From Salinilacustrithrix flava (GTDB lineage: Bacteria > Actinomycetota > Acidimicrobiia > Acidimicrobiales > Salinilacustritrichaceae): 64,000 bases of DNA. Shown piece after piece: positions 34,176-43,402 of this stretch. How positions within the stretch are numbered: the stretch's first letter is position 1; each line of letters opens with the position of its first letter. The stretch covers positions 2,852,001-2,916,000 of the forward strand of contig NZ_CP133888.1 of NCBI RefSeq assembly GCF_041228405.1. Reading direction: 5' to 3'. Position numbers and translations under genes: made by a program. Below the pieces are notes generated by a model that was given only the letters and a program-made list of their open reading frames with translations, was not told where the DNA came from and did not search any database.

Positions 34176-36218
34176 TCAGGTGAGGTGGATGAGGAGGGCG
34201 GACTCGGGGTGGAGGAGCGGGGGTTGAAGGCCGACGGTCTGCAACCAGCGCCCGGTCGCCTCTGCCGGCTCGTCCAGCCAGGCAGGCTGGCGACCCCAGC
34301 CGAGGACCTCGCCCGGCGCGGCCAGGTGGGCGACCCGGTAGGTGCGGTCCGGGTCGAGGCCGGCCAACCGGAGGGTCGGGGGCGCCGATCGCCGTGAGCG
34401 GGTGAGTTGGGCGTAGGCGAAGAGGGCCTCGGACCGGTCGGGTGCCACGACCCCGTGGGCGTGCGCCGACGGGTCGACGGGGTCCAGGCGGACGACGGTC
34501 CCGGCGTGCAGCAGCGGCCGGAGGCGCTTGTGGAGGTCGATCCACCAGCGCAGGGCATCCAGGTGGCGATCGCCCGCGTCGAGCAGGTTCCACTCGATGC
34601 CGAGGTGCCCGAACAGCGCGGTCGCGGCCCGGAACGCCAGCCGCTGGGTCCGGCCCGTCGTGTGGGCCCGGGGCGGGCCGATGTGGGCGCCGGTGACCGA
34701 AGGTGGCAGCAGGTACGACCACCCGCGCTGGATCGTCTGGCGCTCGAGGGCGTCGTTGCAGTCCGACGCCCAGATCCGACAGGTCCGCCGGAGGATGCCG
34801 AGGTCGGCGCGGCCACCACCGGAGGCGCAGGACTCGATCTCCACGTCCGGGTGGGCGGCACCGAGCGCGTCCAGGAGCCGGTAGAGGGCGTGGACCTGGT
34901 GGTGGGCGCCGGCGCCGGCCACGTCGCGGTTCATGTCCCACTTCACGTAGGCGATGTCGTGGTCGGCGAGCAGCCGGTGGAGCGCGTCGTGCAGGTGCTG
35001 CCAGCAGGCGTCGATGGACAGGTCCAGCACCAGCTGGTTGCGGCCGAGGACGGTGGGATCGCCGAGCACCCAGTCCGGATGGGCCCGGAAGAGGTCGCTG
35101 TCGGGGTTGACCATCTCGGGCTCCACCCAGATGCCGAACTCCATGCCGAGGTCCCGCACGTGGTCGATCAGCGGTGCGAGGCCGTCGGGGTGGGCGTCGG
35201 GCGACACCCACCAGTCGCCGAGGCCGGCGGTGTCGTCGCGGCGACCGCCGAACCAACCGTCGTCGAGCACGAAGCGCTCCACACCCACCGACGCGGCCCG
35301 ATCGGCGAGCGCCCGCAGGACCTCGGCGTCGTGGTCGAAGTACACGGCCTCCCAGGTGTTGAGGGTCACCGGCCGCGGCCGCTCGGGCACGTGGGCCAGC
35401 ACCTCGGCGTGGAACCCGGCGCTGGCGGCGTTGAGCCCGTCGCCCCACACGGCGTGGACGGTGGGCGCGGTGTGCGTCGCCCCCGGCTCGAGCACGACCT
35501 CGCCGGGGAGGAGCAGCTCACCGACGTGCACGGCGCGCCGCCCGTCGGTGCGGTGCTCGAGGACCAGCTCGGCATTGCCGCTCCAGGCCAGGTGGATGCC
35601 GTGGACCTCGCCGGCCAGCTCGCCGAAGCCGCGGCGGCCGGCGAAGAGCACCGGGACGTGGTCGTGGGAGGTCCGGCCGCGCCGGTTGTCGACCACGACG
35701 GTGCCGGTGGCCCACGGCAGCCGGGTCGGCGTCATCTCGGCGCACCAGTGGCCCTCGAACGCGAGCACCTCGTCGGCGTCGCCAGGGAGGGGCAGCGTGG
35801 CGGCGAGGCGCTGCAGCAGGTAGGGCGCCGGGCCGGTGTTGGTGAGGCTCAGTTCGATGGTGAGGGTCGGTCCGAGCCGGAGCGCGCCGGCCAGGACCAA
35901 CCCGGCGTCGTCGTCGGCCGCCTCGAACTGCAGCGTCGTCGCATCGCCGGTGCAGGACGTGGCCCGGAAGCGGGGGTGGGCAGCGCTGCCGTCGGCACGG
36001 CACCCGGCCAGCCCGGGCCGGCCCGGGTCGCCGGCCGTGACGCCCACGACGGGCAGCGCCTGGTCGATGTCGAGGGTGGACGGCGGCAGCGGGCGGTCCG
36101 ACAGGGCGTCGGCGGGGGGTGGGCCGGGGTCCGGCCCCCAGTGCCGCACCGTCGGCACCGGCCCGCCGGTGTCGACGAGCACGGCCCAGGTCCCGTTCGT
36201 GAGCAGGTGGTTCGCCAC
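34176..36218 (-). CDS. Alpha-galactosidase (GH36 melibiase type)
   Basis: A 680-residue retaining glycosidase with an N-terminal beta-sandwich, a TIM barrel and a C-terminal beta domain. In the barrel EFGIWVEPEMVNPDS is the GH36/GH31 signature, the nucleophile is the Asp of YVKWDMNRD, and the acid/base is the Asp of IWASDCNDA. No signal peptide is seen, so it is probably cytoplasmic. The GTG at 36218 is chosen because the conserved region starts there; longer frames run antisense through the radical SAM gene. No sugar transporter lies next to it. Confidence 0.92.
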   Translation of the reverse strand: MANHLLTNGTWAVLVDTGGPVPTVRHWGPDPGPPPADALSDRPLPPSTLDIDQALPVVGVTAGDPGRPGLAGCRADGSAAHPRFRATSCTGDATTLQFEAADDDAGLVLAGALRLGPTLTIELSLTNTGPAPYLLQRLAATLPLPGDADEVLAFEGHWCAEMTPTRLPWATGTVVVDNRRGRTSHDHVPVLFAGRRGFGELAGEVHGIHLAWSGNAELVLEHRTDGRRAVHVGELLLPGEVVLEPGATHTAPTVHAVWGDGLNAASAGFHAEVLAHVPERPRPVTLNTWEAVYFDHDAEVLRALADRAASVGVERFVLDDGWFGGRRDDTAGLGDWWVSPDAHPDGLAPLIDHVRDLGMEFGIWVEPEMVNPDSDLFRAHPDWVLGDPTVLGRNQLVLDLSIDACWQHLHDALHRLLADHDIAYVKWDMNRDVAGAGAHHQVHALYRLLDALGAAHPDVEIESCASGGGRADLGILRRTCRIWASDCNDALERQTIQRGWSYLLPPSVTGAHIGPPRAHTTGRTQRLAFRAATALFGHLGIEWNLLDAGDRHLDALRWWIDLHKRLRPLLHAGTVVRLDPVDPSAHAHGVVAPDRSEALFAYAQLTRSRRSAPPTLRLAGLDPDRTYRVAHLAAPGEVLGWGRQPAWLDEPAEATGRWLQTVGLQPPLLHPESALLIHLT

Positions 36219-36288
36219 GCCCGCACGCTGCCACGTCCGCCGGGCCGATCGGGGAACGCTGGGAGGTGTCCGGTAGCCTGGGCGGACC

Positions 36289-38295
36289 GTGTCCGCCGCG
36301 CCCCCGAACCCCTCTTCGACAGCCACCGCGGGGTCCTCCAGCGTCTGGAGCGCGCTCGAGCCGCACCTGCCCAAGGTGGCCAAGCCCGCCCGCTACATCG
36401 GCCTCGAGGACGGTGCACCGGCCTCCGAGCGTGCCCCCCACAAGGTCGGCTGGCTGCTCTGCTACCCCGACACCTACGAGATCGGCCTGCCCAACCAGGG
36501 CCTGCAGATCCTGCGGGAGATCGTGAACGAGCGCGACGACGCCTACGCCGAGCGCGGCTACGCGGTGTGGAGCGACCTCGAGGCCATCATGCGCCGCGAG
36601 CGCATCCCGTTCTTCTCGGTCGAGACCCACACCAGCGCGGCGGCCTTCGACGCCATCGCGTTCAACCTGTCGGCCGAGCTCACCTACACCAACGTCCTCA
36701 ACTGCGTGGACCTGGCCGGCGTGCCGGTCCGCAGCGACGAGCGCGACGAGACCCACCCGCTGGTCGTCGTCGGCGGCCACTGCACCTACAACCCCGAGCC
36801 CCTGGCGGACTTCGTCGACGTCGTCGTGCTCGGCGACGGCGAGGAGGTCATCGGCGAGATCACCGACGTCCTCCGCGAGTGGCGCGCCGAGGGCAAGACG
36901 GCGGGGTCGCGGCCCAACGTGCTGCGGGCGCTGGCCGGGGTCGAGGGCGTCTACGTCCCCTCCCTCTACGACGTGGCCTACGACGGCCCGTTCCTGGCCG
37001 AGGTCACCCCCCGGTTCCCGGACGTGCCCGAGCGGGTGGAGAAGCGCACCATCTCCGACCTGGCCGAGTGGCCATACCCCAAGCAGCAGCTGGTGCCCCT
37101 CACCGAGGTCGTCCACGACCGACTCAACGTCGAGGTCTTCCGCGGCTGCACGCGCGGCTGCCGGTTCTGCCAGGCGGGCATGATCACCCGCCCGGTGCGG
37201 GAGCGCCCGGCCGAGCAGGTCCGGTCGATGATCGACTCGGGCCTGAAGCGCACCGGCTACGACGAGGTCACCCTCACCAGCCTGTCGACGGCCGACTTCT
37301 CCGGCATCGAGCAGACCGTCCAGGACGTGATGGACCTCGACACCGGCAGCGCCCAGCCGATCACCCTCGGCCTGCCGTCGCTCCGGGTCGACGCCTTCAC
37401 CGTCGGGCTGGCCAACAAGATCCAGAACGCCCGGCGCACCGGACTCACGTTCGCGCCCGAAGCCGGCACGTGGCGGATGCGCCAGGTCATCAACAAGCTC
37501 ATCCGCGAAGAGGACCTCTACGGCGCGGTCGGCTCGGCCTACTCCCAGGGCTGGCGCCGGATGAAGCTGTACTTCCTCACCGGCCTGCCGAGCGAGACCG
37601 ACGAGGACACCCTCGGCATCGCCGAGCTGGCCAAGAACTGCGTGGAGCTCGGCCGCGAGCACCACAAGAACCCCAGCGTCACGGTCAGCGTGGGCGGCTT
37701 CGTGCCCAAGCCCTTCACCCCGTTCCAGTGGTTCGGCCAGAACACCGAGGACGAGCTGCGCCGCAAGATCAACCTGCTCAAGGACGCCACCCGCAAGATG
37801 AACGGGGTCCAGCTCAAGTGGCACGACCCCCGGGCCTCGGTCATCGAGGGGTTGCTGTCGCGGGGCGATCGTCGCCTCGGACGGGTGCTCGAGCTGGTCT
37901 GGCGCCGCGGCGGCGTGTTCCAGGAGTGGGGCGAGCACTTCGACGAGAAGCTGTGGCTCGACGCCATGGCCGAGTGCGGCCTCGATCCGGACTGGTACAT
38001 CCACCGGCACCGCACCGAGGACGAGGTGCTGCCCTGGGACCACCTCTCCGCCGGCCTGCACAAGGACTTCCTCTGGATGGACTGGCAGGACGCCCTGGCC
38101 GAGGTCGGCCTGCCCGACTGCCGCTGGACGCCCTGCTACGACTGCGGCGCCTGCACCGGCTACTCGATCGAGCACATCGTGGCTTCGGCCACCCCGCCCG
38201 CCGGCGGCAGCCAGGGGACGGGCCAGGATCTGGGCGCCGGGCACAGCGTCCCGGTCGAGCTCACCCCCCGCATCCCACAGGGGGCGAAGCCGTGA
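36289..38295 (+). CDS. TIGR03960-family B12-binding-like radical SAM protein
   Basis: A 668-residue protein with an N-terminal cobalamin-binding-like domain (about residues 50-200, with VVVGGHCTYNPEP) and a radical SAM domain whose cluster cysteines are 287, 291 and 294 in RGCTRGCRFCQAG. The C-terminal part contains the CYDCGAC motif. This family is nearly always paired with the TIGR03936 protein next to rng and rplU-rpmA; its substrate is not firmly known. TAGCCT lies 9 nt before the GTG. The stop overlaps the next start. Confidence 0.94.
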   Translation: MSAAPPNPSSTATAGSSSVWSALEPHLPKVAKPARYIGLEDGAPASERAPHKVGWLLCYPDTYEIGLPNQGLQILREIVNERDDAYAERGYAVWSDLEAIMRRERIPFFSVETHTSAAAFDAIAFNLSAELTYTNVLNCVDLAGVPVRSDERDETHPLVVVGGHCTYNPEPLADFVDVVVLGDGEEVIGEITDVLREWRAEGKTAGSRPNVLRALAGVEGVYVPSLYDVAYDGPFLAEVTPRFPDVPERVEKRTISDLAEWPYPKQQLVPLTEVVHDRLNVEVFRGCTRGCRFCQAGMITRPVRERPAEQVRSMIDSGLKRTGYDEVTLTSLSTADFSGIEQTVQDVMDLDTGSAQPITLGLPSLRVDAFTVGLANKIQNARRTGLTFAPEAGTWRMRQVINKLIREEDLYGAVGSAYSQGWRRMKLYFLTGLPSETDEDTLGIAELAKNCVELGREHHKNPSVTVSVGGFVPKPFTPFQWFGQNTEDELRRKINLLKDATRKMNGVQLKWHDPRASVIEGLLSRGDRRLGRVLELVWRRGGVFQEWGEHFDEKLWLDAMAECGLDPDWYIHRHRTEDEVLPWDHLSAGLHKDFLWMDWQDALAEVGLPDCRWTPCYDCGACTGYSIEHIVASATPPAGGSQGTGQDLGAGHSVPVELTPRIPQGAKP

Positions 38296-39089
38296 CTCCG
38301 CCCCGGACCGAGCGCATCCGCATCCGCTTCGACAAGTTCGGGCGCATCCGCTTCACCTCCCACCGGGACGTGGCCCGCGTGTGGGAGCGCAGCCTCCGCC
38401 GGAGCCGCCTGCCGGTGTCCTACAGCGAGGGCTTCTCGCCCCGCCCCCGGCTCCGCTTCGGCCTCGCCCTGGCCACCGCCCACGAGTCCTGCGGCGAGTA
38501 CCTCGACGTCGACCTCGAGCCCGGCGCGGTGTCGTCGGGCCGCGTCGACATCGACGAGCTCGCCCCCCTCGTGAACCCGATGCTGCCGCCCGGCATGACC
38601 ATCCAGGCGACCGCACACGTCGAACCCGGCGCGCCGAGCCTGCAGGAGTCCGTCGACTCCTGCACCTGGCTCGTCGACGTGCCGCAGATGACCCCGGCGC
38701 AGGCGCACGACCTGGTCGAGCGCGCCCTCGCCGCAGAAGAGCTCCCGGTCACCCGAACGCGCAAGGGCAAGTCGGTCACCGACGACATCCGCCCGAACGT
38801 GCTCGCCCTCCGAGTCGCCGACCCCGACGAGCGCCCGCCCGCTGCCGAGTGGCAGCCGGCCGGCGCCCTGCTCCGAGCCGAGCTCGGCACGCACCCGCGT
38901 GCCTGCCGGCCCGCCGAGCTGCTCGCCGCGGTCGATCCGACGCTCGAGGAGGGTCGGGTGGTCCGGCTCCACCAATGGACGATGGTCGACGGCGTCCGGC
39001 GCGAACCCGTCCCCCTGGAGGCATCGCCTCCGGTGGGCGCAGGGATCGCCCGGCCGTCGGCCGCGCACGCCATCGAGCGTGCGTCATGA
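38292..39089 (+). CDS. TIGR03936-family radical SAM-associated protein (DUF2344)
   Basis: A 265-residue partner of the preceding radical SAM protein. The start RIRIRFDKFGRIRFTSHRDV followed by RLPVSYSEGFSPRPRLRFG is the family signature. In other bacteria it is fused to or encoded directly after the radical SAM protein. The GTG overlaps the upstream stop (GTGA). The RNase E/G gene follows 15 nt later. Function unknown. Confidence 0.92.
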   Translation: MTPPRTERIRIRFDKFGRIRFTSHRDVARVWERSLRRSRLPVSYSEGFSPRPRLRFGLALATAHESCGEYLDVDLEPGAVSSGRVDIDELAPLVNPMLPPGMTIQATAHVEPGAPSLQESVDSCTWLVDVPQMTPAQAHDLVERALAAEELPVTRTRKGKSVTDDIRPNVLALRVADPDERPPAAEWQPAGALLRAELGTHPRACRPAELLAAVDPTLEEGRVVRLHQWTMVDGVRREPVPLEASPPVGAGIARPSAAHAIERAS

Positions 39090-39104
39090 GAAGGGACCCC
39101 CACC

Positions 39105-40727
39105 ATGTCCGACACCCAGCACGGGTCGTCGACGTCGAACGACGAGCGCCCCGATGGCGCCGGGAAGGCTGCTGAGGGCTCCGAGCCCGCGGTCGGCAAC
39201 GGCGACGACGCCCACAAGCCCAAGATCGGCGACACCCGCCCCTCGCCGCGCGCCGACGAGGGCGGCGGCGCAGATGGCGATGGCGACGACACCCCCAAGC
39301 CCGGCCGCCGTCGCCGCCGGCGCGGCGGGCGCAACCGCAGCAAGGGCCGCGGCGACGGCCAGCAGCGCCCGGTCGAGCTCGACACCGGCTTCGACGCCGT
39401 GGAGCTCGACGAGGCCCAGCTCGAGGCCCGCCGTGGCAAGCACCGCAACGGCAAGCCGGTCGGCCGGTACCTCATGGCCGTGCACCGCACGGAGCAGGCG
39501 ACCCAGATCGCCGTGCTCGAGGGCCGCCAGCTGATCGAGCACTACGTCGCCCGGCCCGCCGACGACATCTCCCAGATCCACGGCAACATCTACCTGGCCC
39601 GCGTGGCCAACGTGCTGCCCGGCATGGAGGCCGCGTTCGTCGACATCGGCACGCCGAAGAACGCCGTGCTCTACCGCGGCGACGTGGCCTACGACCCCGA
39701 CGACGTCGAGGGCGGCGGCAAGCCCAAGATCGAAGACGTCCTCAAGTCCAAGCAGACCATCGTGTGCCAGGTCACCAAGAACCCCATCGGGGTCAAGGGC
39801 GCGCGGCTGACCCAGGAGGTCAGCCTGCCGGGTCGCTTCGTGGTGCTGGTGCCGAACTCCAGCACGTACGGCATCTCCAAGCGTCTGCCCGACGACGAGC
39901 GCAAGCGGCTCCGCAAGATCCTGGACGGCGTCAAGCCGGACCAGCACGGCGTCATCGTGCGCACCGCGGCGGAGAACGTGACGGCCGAGGAGATCGAGAA
40001 CGACGTCAAGCGCCTCGTCGCCCTGTGGGACAAGATCGACGACATGGCCAAGGCCTCGCAGGCACCGACGCTGCTGTACCGGGAGCCGGACATGGCCGTG
40101 CGGGTGATCCGGGAGGAGTTCTCCAAGGACTACCGGGCCGTGGTCATCGACGACCCCGACCTCTACAAGGAGGTCGACGAGTACGTCTCGGGCATCACCC
40201 CGGCCCTCGCCGACCGCGTGCAGTTCTACGACCCCGAGGCCGAGAAGCTGCCGCTGTTCGAGCGCCACCACATCCACGAGCAGCTCCACCGCGCCCTCGA
40301 CCGCAAGGTGTGGCTGCCCTCGGGCGGGTCGCTCATCATCGAGCACACCGAGGCCCTCACGGTCATCGACGTCAACACGGGCAAGAACGTCGGCAAGAAC
40401 TCCCTCGAGGACACCGTCTACGCCAACAACCTCGAGGCCGCCGAGGAGATCGCCCGCCAGCTGCGCCTGCGCGACATCGGCGGGATCATCGTCATCGACT
40501 TCATCGACATGGAGGTGAAGAAGAACCGCGACGACGTGGGCCGGGTGCTGCGCGAGGCGCTGGCCCGGGACAAGACGCGCACGCAGGTCTTCGACATCTC
40601 CGAGCTCGGCCTGGTCGAGATGACCCGCAAGCGCATCGGCGAGGGCCTGCTCGTGGGCTTCACGGAGGAGTGCGAGACCTGCAAGGGTCGAGGCGTCGTC
40701 TTCGACAAGGACCTCCTCGACGGCTGA
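39105..40727 (+). CDS. rng: Ribonuclease E/G
   Basis: A 540-residue endoribonuclease. A disordered basic N-terminal stretch (GRRRRRRGGRNRSKGR) is followed by the S1 domain (IHGNIYLARVANVLPGMEAA), the DNase I-like catalytic part with HTEALTVIDVNTGK and IDFIDMEVKKN, and the zinc-link motif CETCKGRG near the C terminus. It lacks the long C-terminal scaffold of E. coli RNase E. Its likely roles are rRNA maturation and mRNA decay. Two hairpins separate it from rplU. Confidence 0.94.
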   Translation: MSDTQHGSSTSNDERPDGAGKAAEGSEPAVGNGDDAHKPKIGDTRPSPRADEGGGADGDGDDTPKPGRRRRRRGGRNRSKGRGDGQQRPVELDTGFDAVELDEAQLEARRGKHRNGKPVGRYLMAVHRTEQATQIAVLEGRQLIEHYVARPADDISQIHGNIYLARVANVLPGMEAAFVDIGTPKNAVLYRGDVAYDPDDVEGGGKPKIEDVLKSKQTIVCQVTKNPIGVKGARLTQEVSLPGRFVVLVPNSSTYGISKRLPDDERKRLRKILDGVKPDQHGVIVRTAAENVTAEEIENDVKRLVALWDKIDDMAKASQAPTLLYREPDMAVRVIREEFSKDYRAVVIDDPDLYKEVDEYVSGITPALADRVQFYDPEAEKLPLFERHHIHEQLHRALDRKVWLPSGGSLIIEHTEALTVIDVNTGKNVGKNSLEDTVYANNLEAAEEIARQLRLRDIGGIIVIDFIDMEVKKNRDDVGRVLREALARDKTRTQVFDISELGLVEMTRKRIGEGLLVGFTEECETCKGRGVVFDKDLLDG

Positions 40728-40728
40728 G

Positions 40729-40786
40729 CGAACCCTTCGGCCGCAAGCGGCCTCGGGGGTTCGTTGACGAATGCTTCGCATTCGTC
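40729..40786 (+). promoter_or_regulatory. Tandem hairpins between rng and rplU
   Basis: The first stem pairs CGAACCC (40729) with GGGTTCG (40763) around an inner GGCCGC/GCGGCC. The second is a perfect 9-bp stem GACGAATGC / GCATTCGTC (40766-40786) with a TTC loop. Neither has a T-tract. They could end rng transcripts or be an RNase processing site. Confidence 0.6.
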
Positions 40787-40831
40787 GCAGGTTGGTGGTG
40801 AGCAGGTCTGGGCCGTACGATGTCGAACCCT

Positions 40832-41140
40832 ATGTACGCAGTGATCGCCACCGGCGGAAAGCAGCATCGTGTCGCCGAAGGCGACGTCCTCGAGGTCGAG
40901 CGCCTCGGGGTCGAAGAGGGTGGCTCGGTCGACCTGCGACCTGTCCTCCTCGTCGACGGTGACACCGTCCTGTCCACCCCCGACGACCTGGGCAAGGTGT
41001 CCGTCACCGCCCGCGTGGTGGGTGACGCCAAGGGCCCCAAGATCAACGGCTTCGTCTACAAGAACAAGTCGAACAACCGGAAGCGCTGGGGTCACCGCCA
41101 GCACTACACGCAGATCGAGATCACCGGCATCAGCCGCTGA
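40832..41140 (+). CDS. rplU: 50S ribosomal protein L21
   Basis: A 102-residue large-subunit protein with the classic start MYAVIATGGKQHRVAEGD and the end KRWGHRQHYTQIEITGI. ATG 40832 is preferred over the in-frame ATG at 40820 because L21 begins MYAVI; TACGAT at 40816 is a likely -10 box that overlaps the earlier ATG. Followed by rpmA after 21 nt. Confidence 0.97.
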   Translation: MYAVIATGGKQHRVAEGDVLEVERLGVEEGGSVDLRPVLLVDGDTVLSTPDDLGKVSVTARVVGDAKGPKINGFVYKNKSNNRKRWGHRQHYTQIEITGISR

Positions 41141-41161
41141 TCCCAGAAGAGGTAGCTCGCC

Positions 41162-41416
41162 ATGTCCAAGACCAAGGGCGGCGGTTCCACCCGGAACGGC
41201 CGTGACTCCGAATCCAAGCGCCTGGGCGTGAAGGCCTACGACGGCACCGTCGTCTCGGCCGGCTCCATCCTCGTGCGCCAGCGCGGCACCCGCTTCCACC
41301 CCGGCCTCAACGTGGGCAAGGGCGGCGACGACACGCTGTTCGCCACGAGCGACGGCACGGTGAAGTTCGGCTCCCGCCACGGGCGCAAGCTGGTGGACAT
41401 CCTGCCGCTCGACTGA
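41162..41416 (+). CDS. rpmA: 50S ribosomal protein L27
   Basis: An 84-residue large-subunit protein near the peptidyl transferase centre. SKTKGGGSTRNGRDSESKRL, GSILVRQRGTRFHPG and LNVGKGGDDTLFA match L27. GAAGAGGTAG precedes the ATG. In many genomes obg follows directly; here a regulator and dgt come between. Confidence 0.97.
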   Translation: MSKTKGGGSTRNGRDSESKRLGVKAYDGTVVSAGSILVRQRGTRFHPGLNVGKGGDDTLFATSDGTVKFGSRHGRKLVDILPLD

Positions 41417-41441
41417 GCCGCACCCGCTCGAATCCGATGCC

Positions 41442-41464
41442 GGCCCGGGTCCACGACCCGGGCC
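41442..41464 (+). terminator. Hairpin after rpmA
   Basis: A perfect 10-bp stem GGCCCGGGTC / GACCCGGGCC with a 3-nt loop, 25 nt after the rpmA stop and before the response regulator promoter. No T-tract. Confidence 0.65.
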
Positions 41465-41508
41465 GTGTCGCGCCCGCCCCTGGTCCATCTGCACTACGTT
41501 CCGGTTCC

Positions 41509-42183
41509 ATGTCAGGGATCGACGGGCCGGGTGGGCCGACGGACGTGACGGTGGTGGTGCTCGAGGACCACGAGATGGTCGCCAGCGCCCTCGAGGCGGT
41601 GCTGGACCAGGATCCCCGGCTCCGGGTGGTGGGCACCACCAGCCGCCTGGAGGACGCCCTGCGCGTCGTCGCCGAGCGGTCGCCCACGGTGCTGGTCACC
41701 GACCTCCGCCTCGACGGCGTCGAGATCGCCGACCAGCTCGGCCGGTTCGTCGAGACCTGCCCCGACGTGCGGATCCTCGTGGTCACCGGATGGGCCACCG
41801 AGCGCACCCTGTTCGACTCCCTCGACCACGGGGCCCACGGCTTCATCGGCAAGTCCCAGGGCCTCGACGAGCTCGTCGATGCCGTGGTCCGCGTCGCCGA
41901 CGGCGAGACCGTCGTGGCACCCCAGCTGCTGCCGGCGCTGGTTCGGCGCACCTCGCACCGCAGCGGGCGGGACCGAACGAACCTGACCCCGCGCGAGCTC
42001 GAGGTCCTGCGGCTCCTCGCCGAGGGCACCGGCACCCGGGAGATGGCCGAGCACCTGGCGGTGAGCCCCAACACGATCCGCAACCACGTGCGTGCGGTGC
42101 TCGGCAAGCTCGGTGCCAGCTCGCGCCTGGAGGCGGTCACCATCGCCCGCCGCATGGACCTGATCGCGCCCGTCGAGACCTAG
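41509..42183 (+). CDS. NarL/LuxR-type response regulator
   Basis: A 224-residue two-component regulator. The receiver domain has the acidic pair ED (residues 19-20), phospho-acceptor Asp65 in LVTDLRLDG and Lys114 in FIGKS. The LuxR helix-turn-helix (about 158-215) shows LTPRELEVLRLLAEGTGTRE and SPNTIRNHVRAVLGKL. No histidine kinase is nearby, so it is an orphan here. TACGTT lies 8 nt before the ATG, giving a leaderless transcript. Confidence 0.93.
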   Translation: MSGIDGPGGPTDVTVVVLEDHEMVASALEAVLDQDPRLRVVGTTSRLEDALRVVAERSPTVLVTDLRLDGVEIADQLGRFVETCPDVRILVVTGWATERTLFDSLDHGAHGFIGKSQGLDELVDAVVRVADGETVVAPQLLPALVRRTSHRSGRDRTNLTPRELEVLRLLAEGTGTREMAEHLAVSPNTIRNHVRAVLGKLGASSRLEAVTIARRMDLIAPVET

Positions 42184-42193
42184 GCGAGCGCCC

Positions 42194-43357
42194 TCAGACG
42201 TGGGTCTCGAGGCCGATCGGCAGGTCGGCGGCGTCCCAGCCGAGGTTGGCCAGGGCCCGGTCGTGGGCGAAGCGGTCGGTCATCCCGCCGACGAAGGACA
42301 CGGCCTCCCGCACGAGGTCGGTGCGGTCGTCGATGGGACGTCCCTCGGCCACCAGCCGCTCGGGGTCGGCGCGATACCACTCGACCAGGGCGGTGAGGAG
42401 GCGGTCGACCACGAGACCCTGCTGGCGGGACTCGTCGCGCAGGTAGATGCGCTCGTAGTTGAACGCGCGGAACGCGGTGAGGGCCTCGGCGAGGTCGTCG
42501 TGCATGCCGACGGTGCCCGACTCGGCGGTGGCGCCCACCACGGCCTCGATGAAGGCGTGCAGCTGCTGACGGCGGTCCCGGCCGCAGCGCTCGGCCACCA
42601 CCGTGGGTAGGTCCTCGGGGCGGACGACCCCGGCGAGCACGGCGTCTTCGAAGTCGTGGCAGAGGTAGGCGATGCGGTCGGCCCAGCTGACGACCTCGCC
42701 CTCGGGCGTCGAGGGCGCCGGTCGCGACCAGGAGTGGTTGCGGATGCCGTCGAGGGTCTCGCGGCACAGGTTCAGCGGGGCGAGCACCACGTCGGCCCCC
42801 CAGGTCGCGTGGTCGTAGCCGCCTTCGACGAAGGGGGCGAGGGCATCCTCGGAGGCGTGGCCGAAGGGCCCGTGGCCGCAGTCGTGGCCGAGCGCGATGG
42901 CCTCGGCCAGGGCGACGTTGAGCCGGCAGGCCCGGGTGATGGACGTGGCCACCTGCGCGACCTCGAGGGCATGGGTGAGCCGGGTGCGCTGGTGGTCGTC
43001 GGGGAACACGAAGACCTGGGTCTTGCCGGCGAGGCGGCGGAACGCGGTGCCGTGCACGATGCGGTCGCGGTCGCGCTCGAAGCAGGTTCGCCAGGGGTCG
43101 GCCTCCTCCTCGACGGATCGGTCGCCGGCGCCCTCGGCCCGGGTGGCCCCGGGCGCCAGGTGCTCGGCTTCGCGGGCTTCGCGGACCTCCCGATCGGCGA
43201 TCTCCACGTCGCCGACGTCGGCGTGGGTGTCGGCGTGCGCGTGGCGCACCGGACCGGCGCCGTGACCCGCCATGGTGGCTGCCCACTGGCGGGCTCGGGG
43301 GGTCAGATCCGGCGTCGGACCGCCACCGGCGGGGTCGTGGTCGGGTCGGTGAGCCAC
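42194..43357 (-). CDS. dgt: Deoxyguanosinetriphosphate triphosphohydrolase (dGTPase)
   Basis: A 387-residue HD-domain enzyme that splits dNTPs into nucleoside and triphosphate. HD motifs: RTRLTHALEVAQV, GHDCGHGPFGHASED and WADRIAYLCHDFEDA. The GTG at 43357 has GAGACT 6 nt upstream, close to the usual leaderless box; ATG 43273 would give 359 residues. The N-terminal 50 residues are low in conserved features, so the start is less sure. Divergent from obg, with 45 nt between the starts. Confidence 0.92.
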   Translation of the reverse strand: MAHRPDHDPAGGGPTPDLTPRARQWAATMAGHGAGPVRHAHADTHADVGDVEIADREVREAREAEHLAPGATRAEGAGDRSVEEEADPWRTCFERDRDRIVHGTAFRRLAGKTQVFVFPDDHQRTRLTHALEVAQVATSITRACRLNVALAEAIALGHDCGHGPFGHASEDALAPFVEGGYDHATWGADVVLAPLNLCRETLDGIRNHSWSRPAPSTPEGEVVSWADRIAYLCHDFEDAVLAGVVRPEDLPTVVAERCGRDRRQQLHAFIEAVVGATAESGTVGMHDDLAEALTAFRAFNYERIYLRDESRQQGLVVDRLLTALVEWYRADPERLVAEGRPIDDRTDLVREAVSFVGGMTDRFAHDRALANLGWDAADLPIGLETHV

Positions 43358-43402
43358 GATCCGAGTCTCCCACGCGCCCTGCTCGGTCCTAGATTCCCCG
43401 CG

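Noticed and set aside
34407..39089. A 1560-codon open frame crossing the alpha-galactosidase and radical SAM genes
   Set aside because: Most of it is antisense or off-frame to recognised enzymes; only its last 265 codons are real (the TIGR03936 protein).
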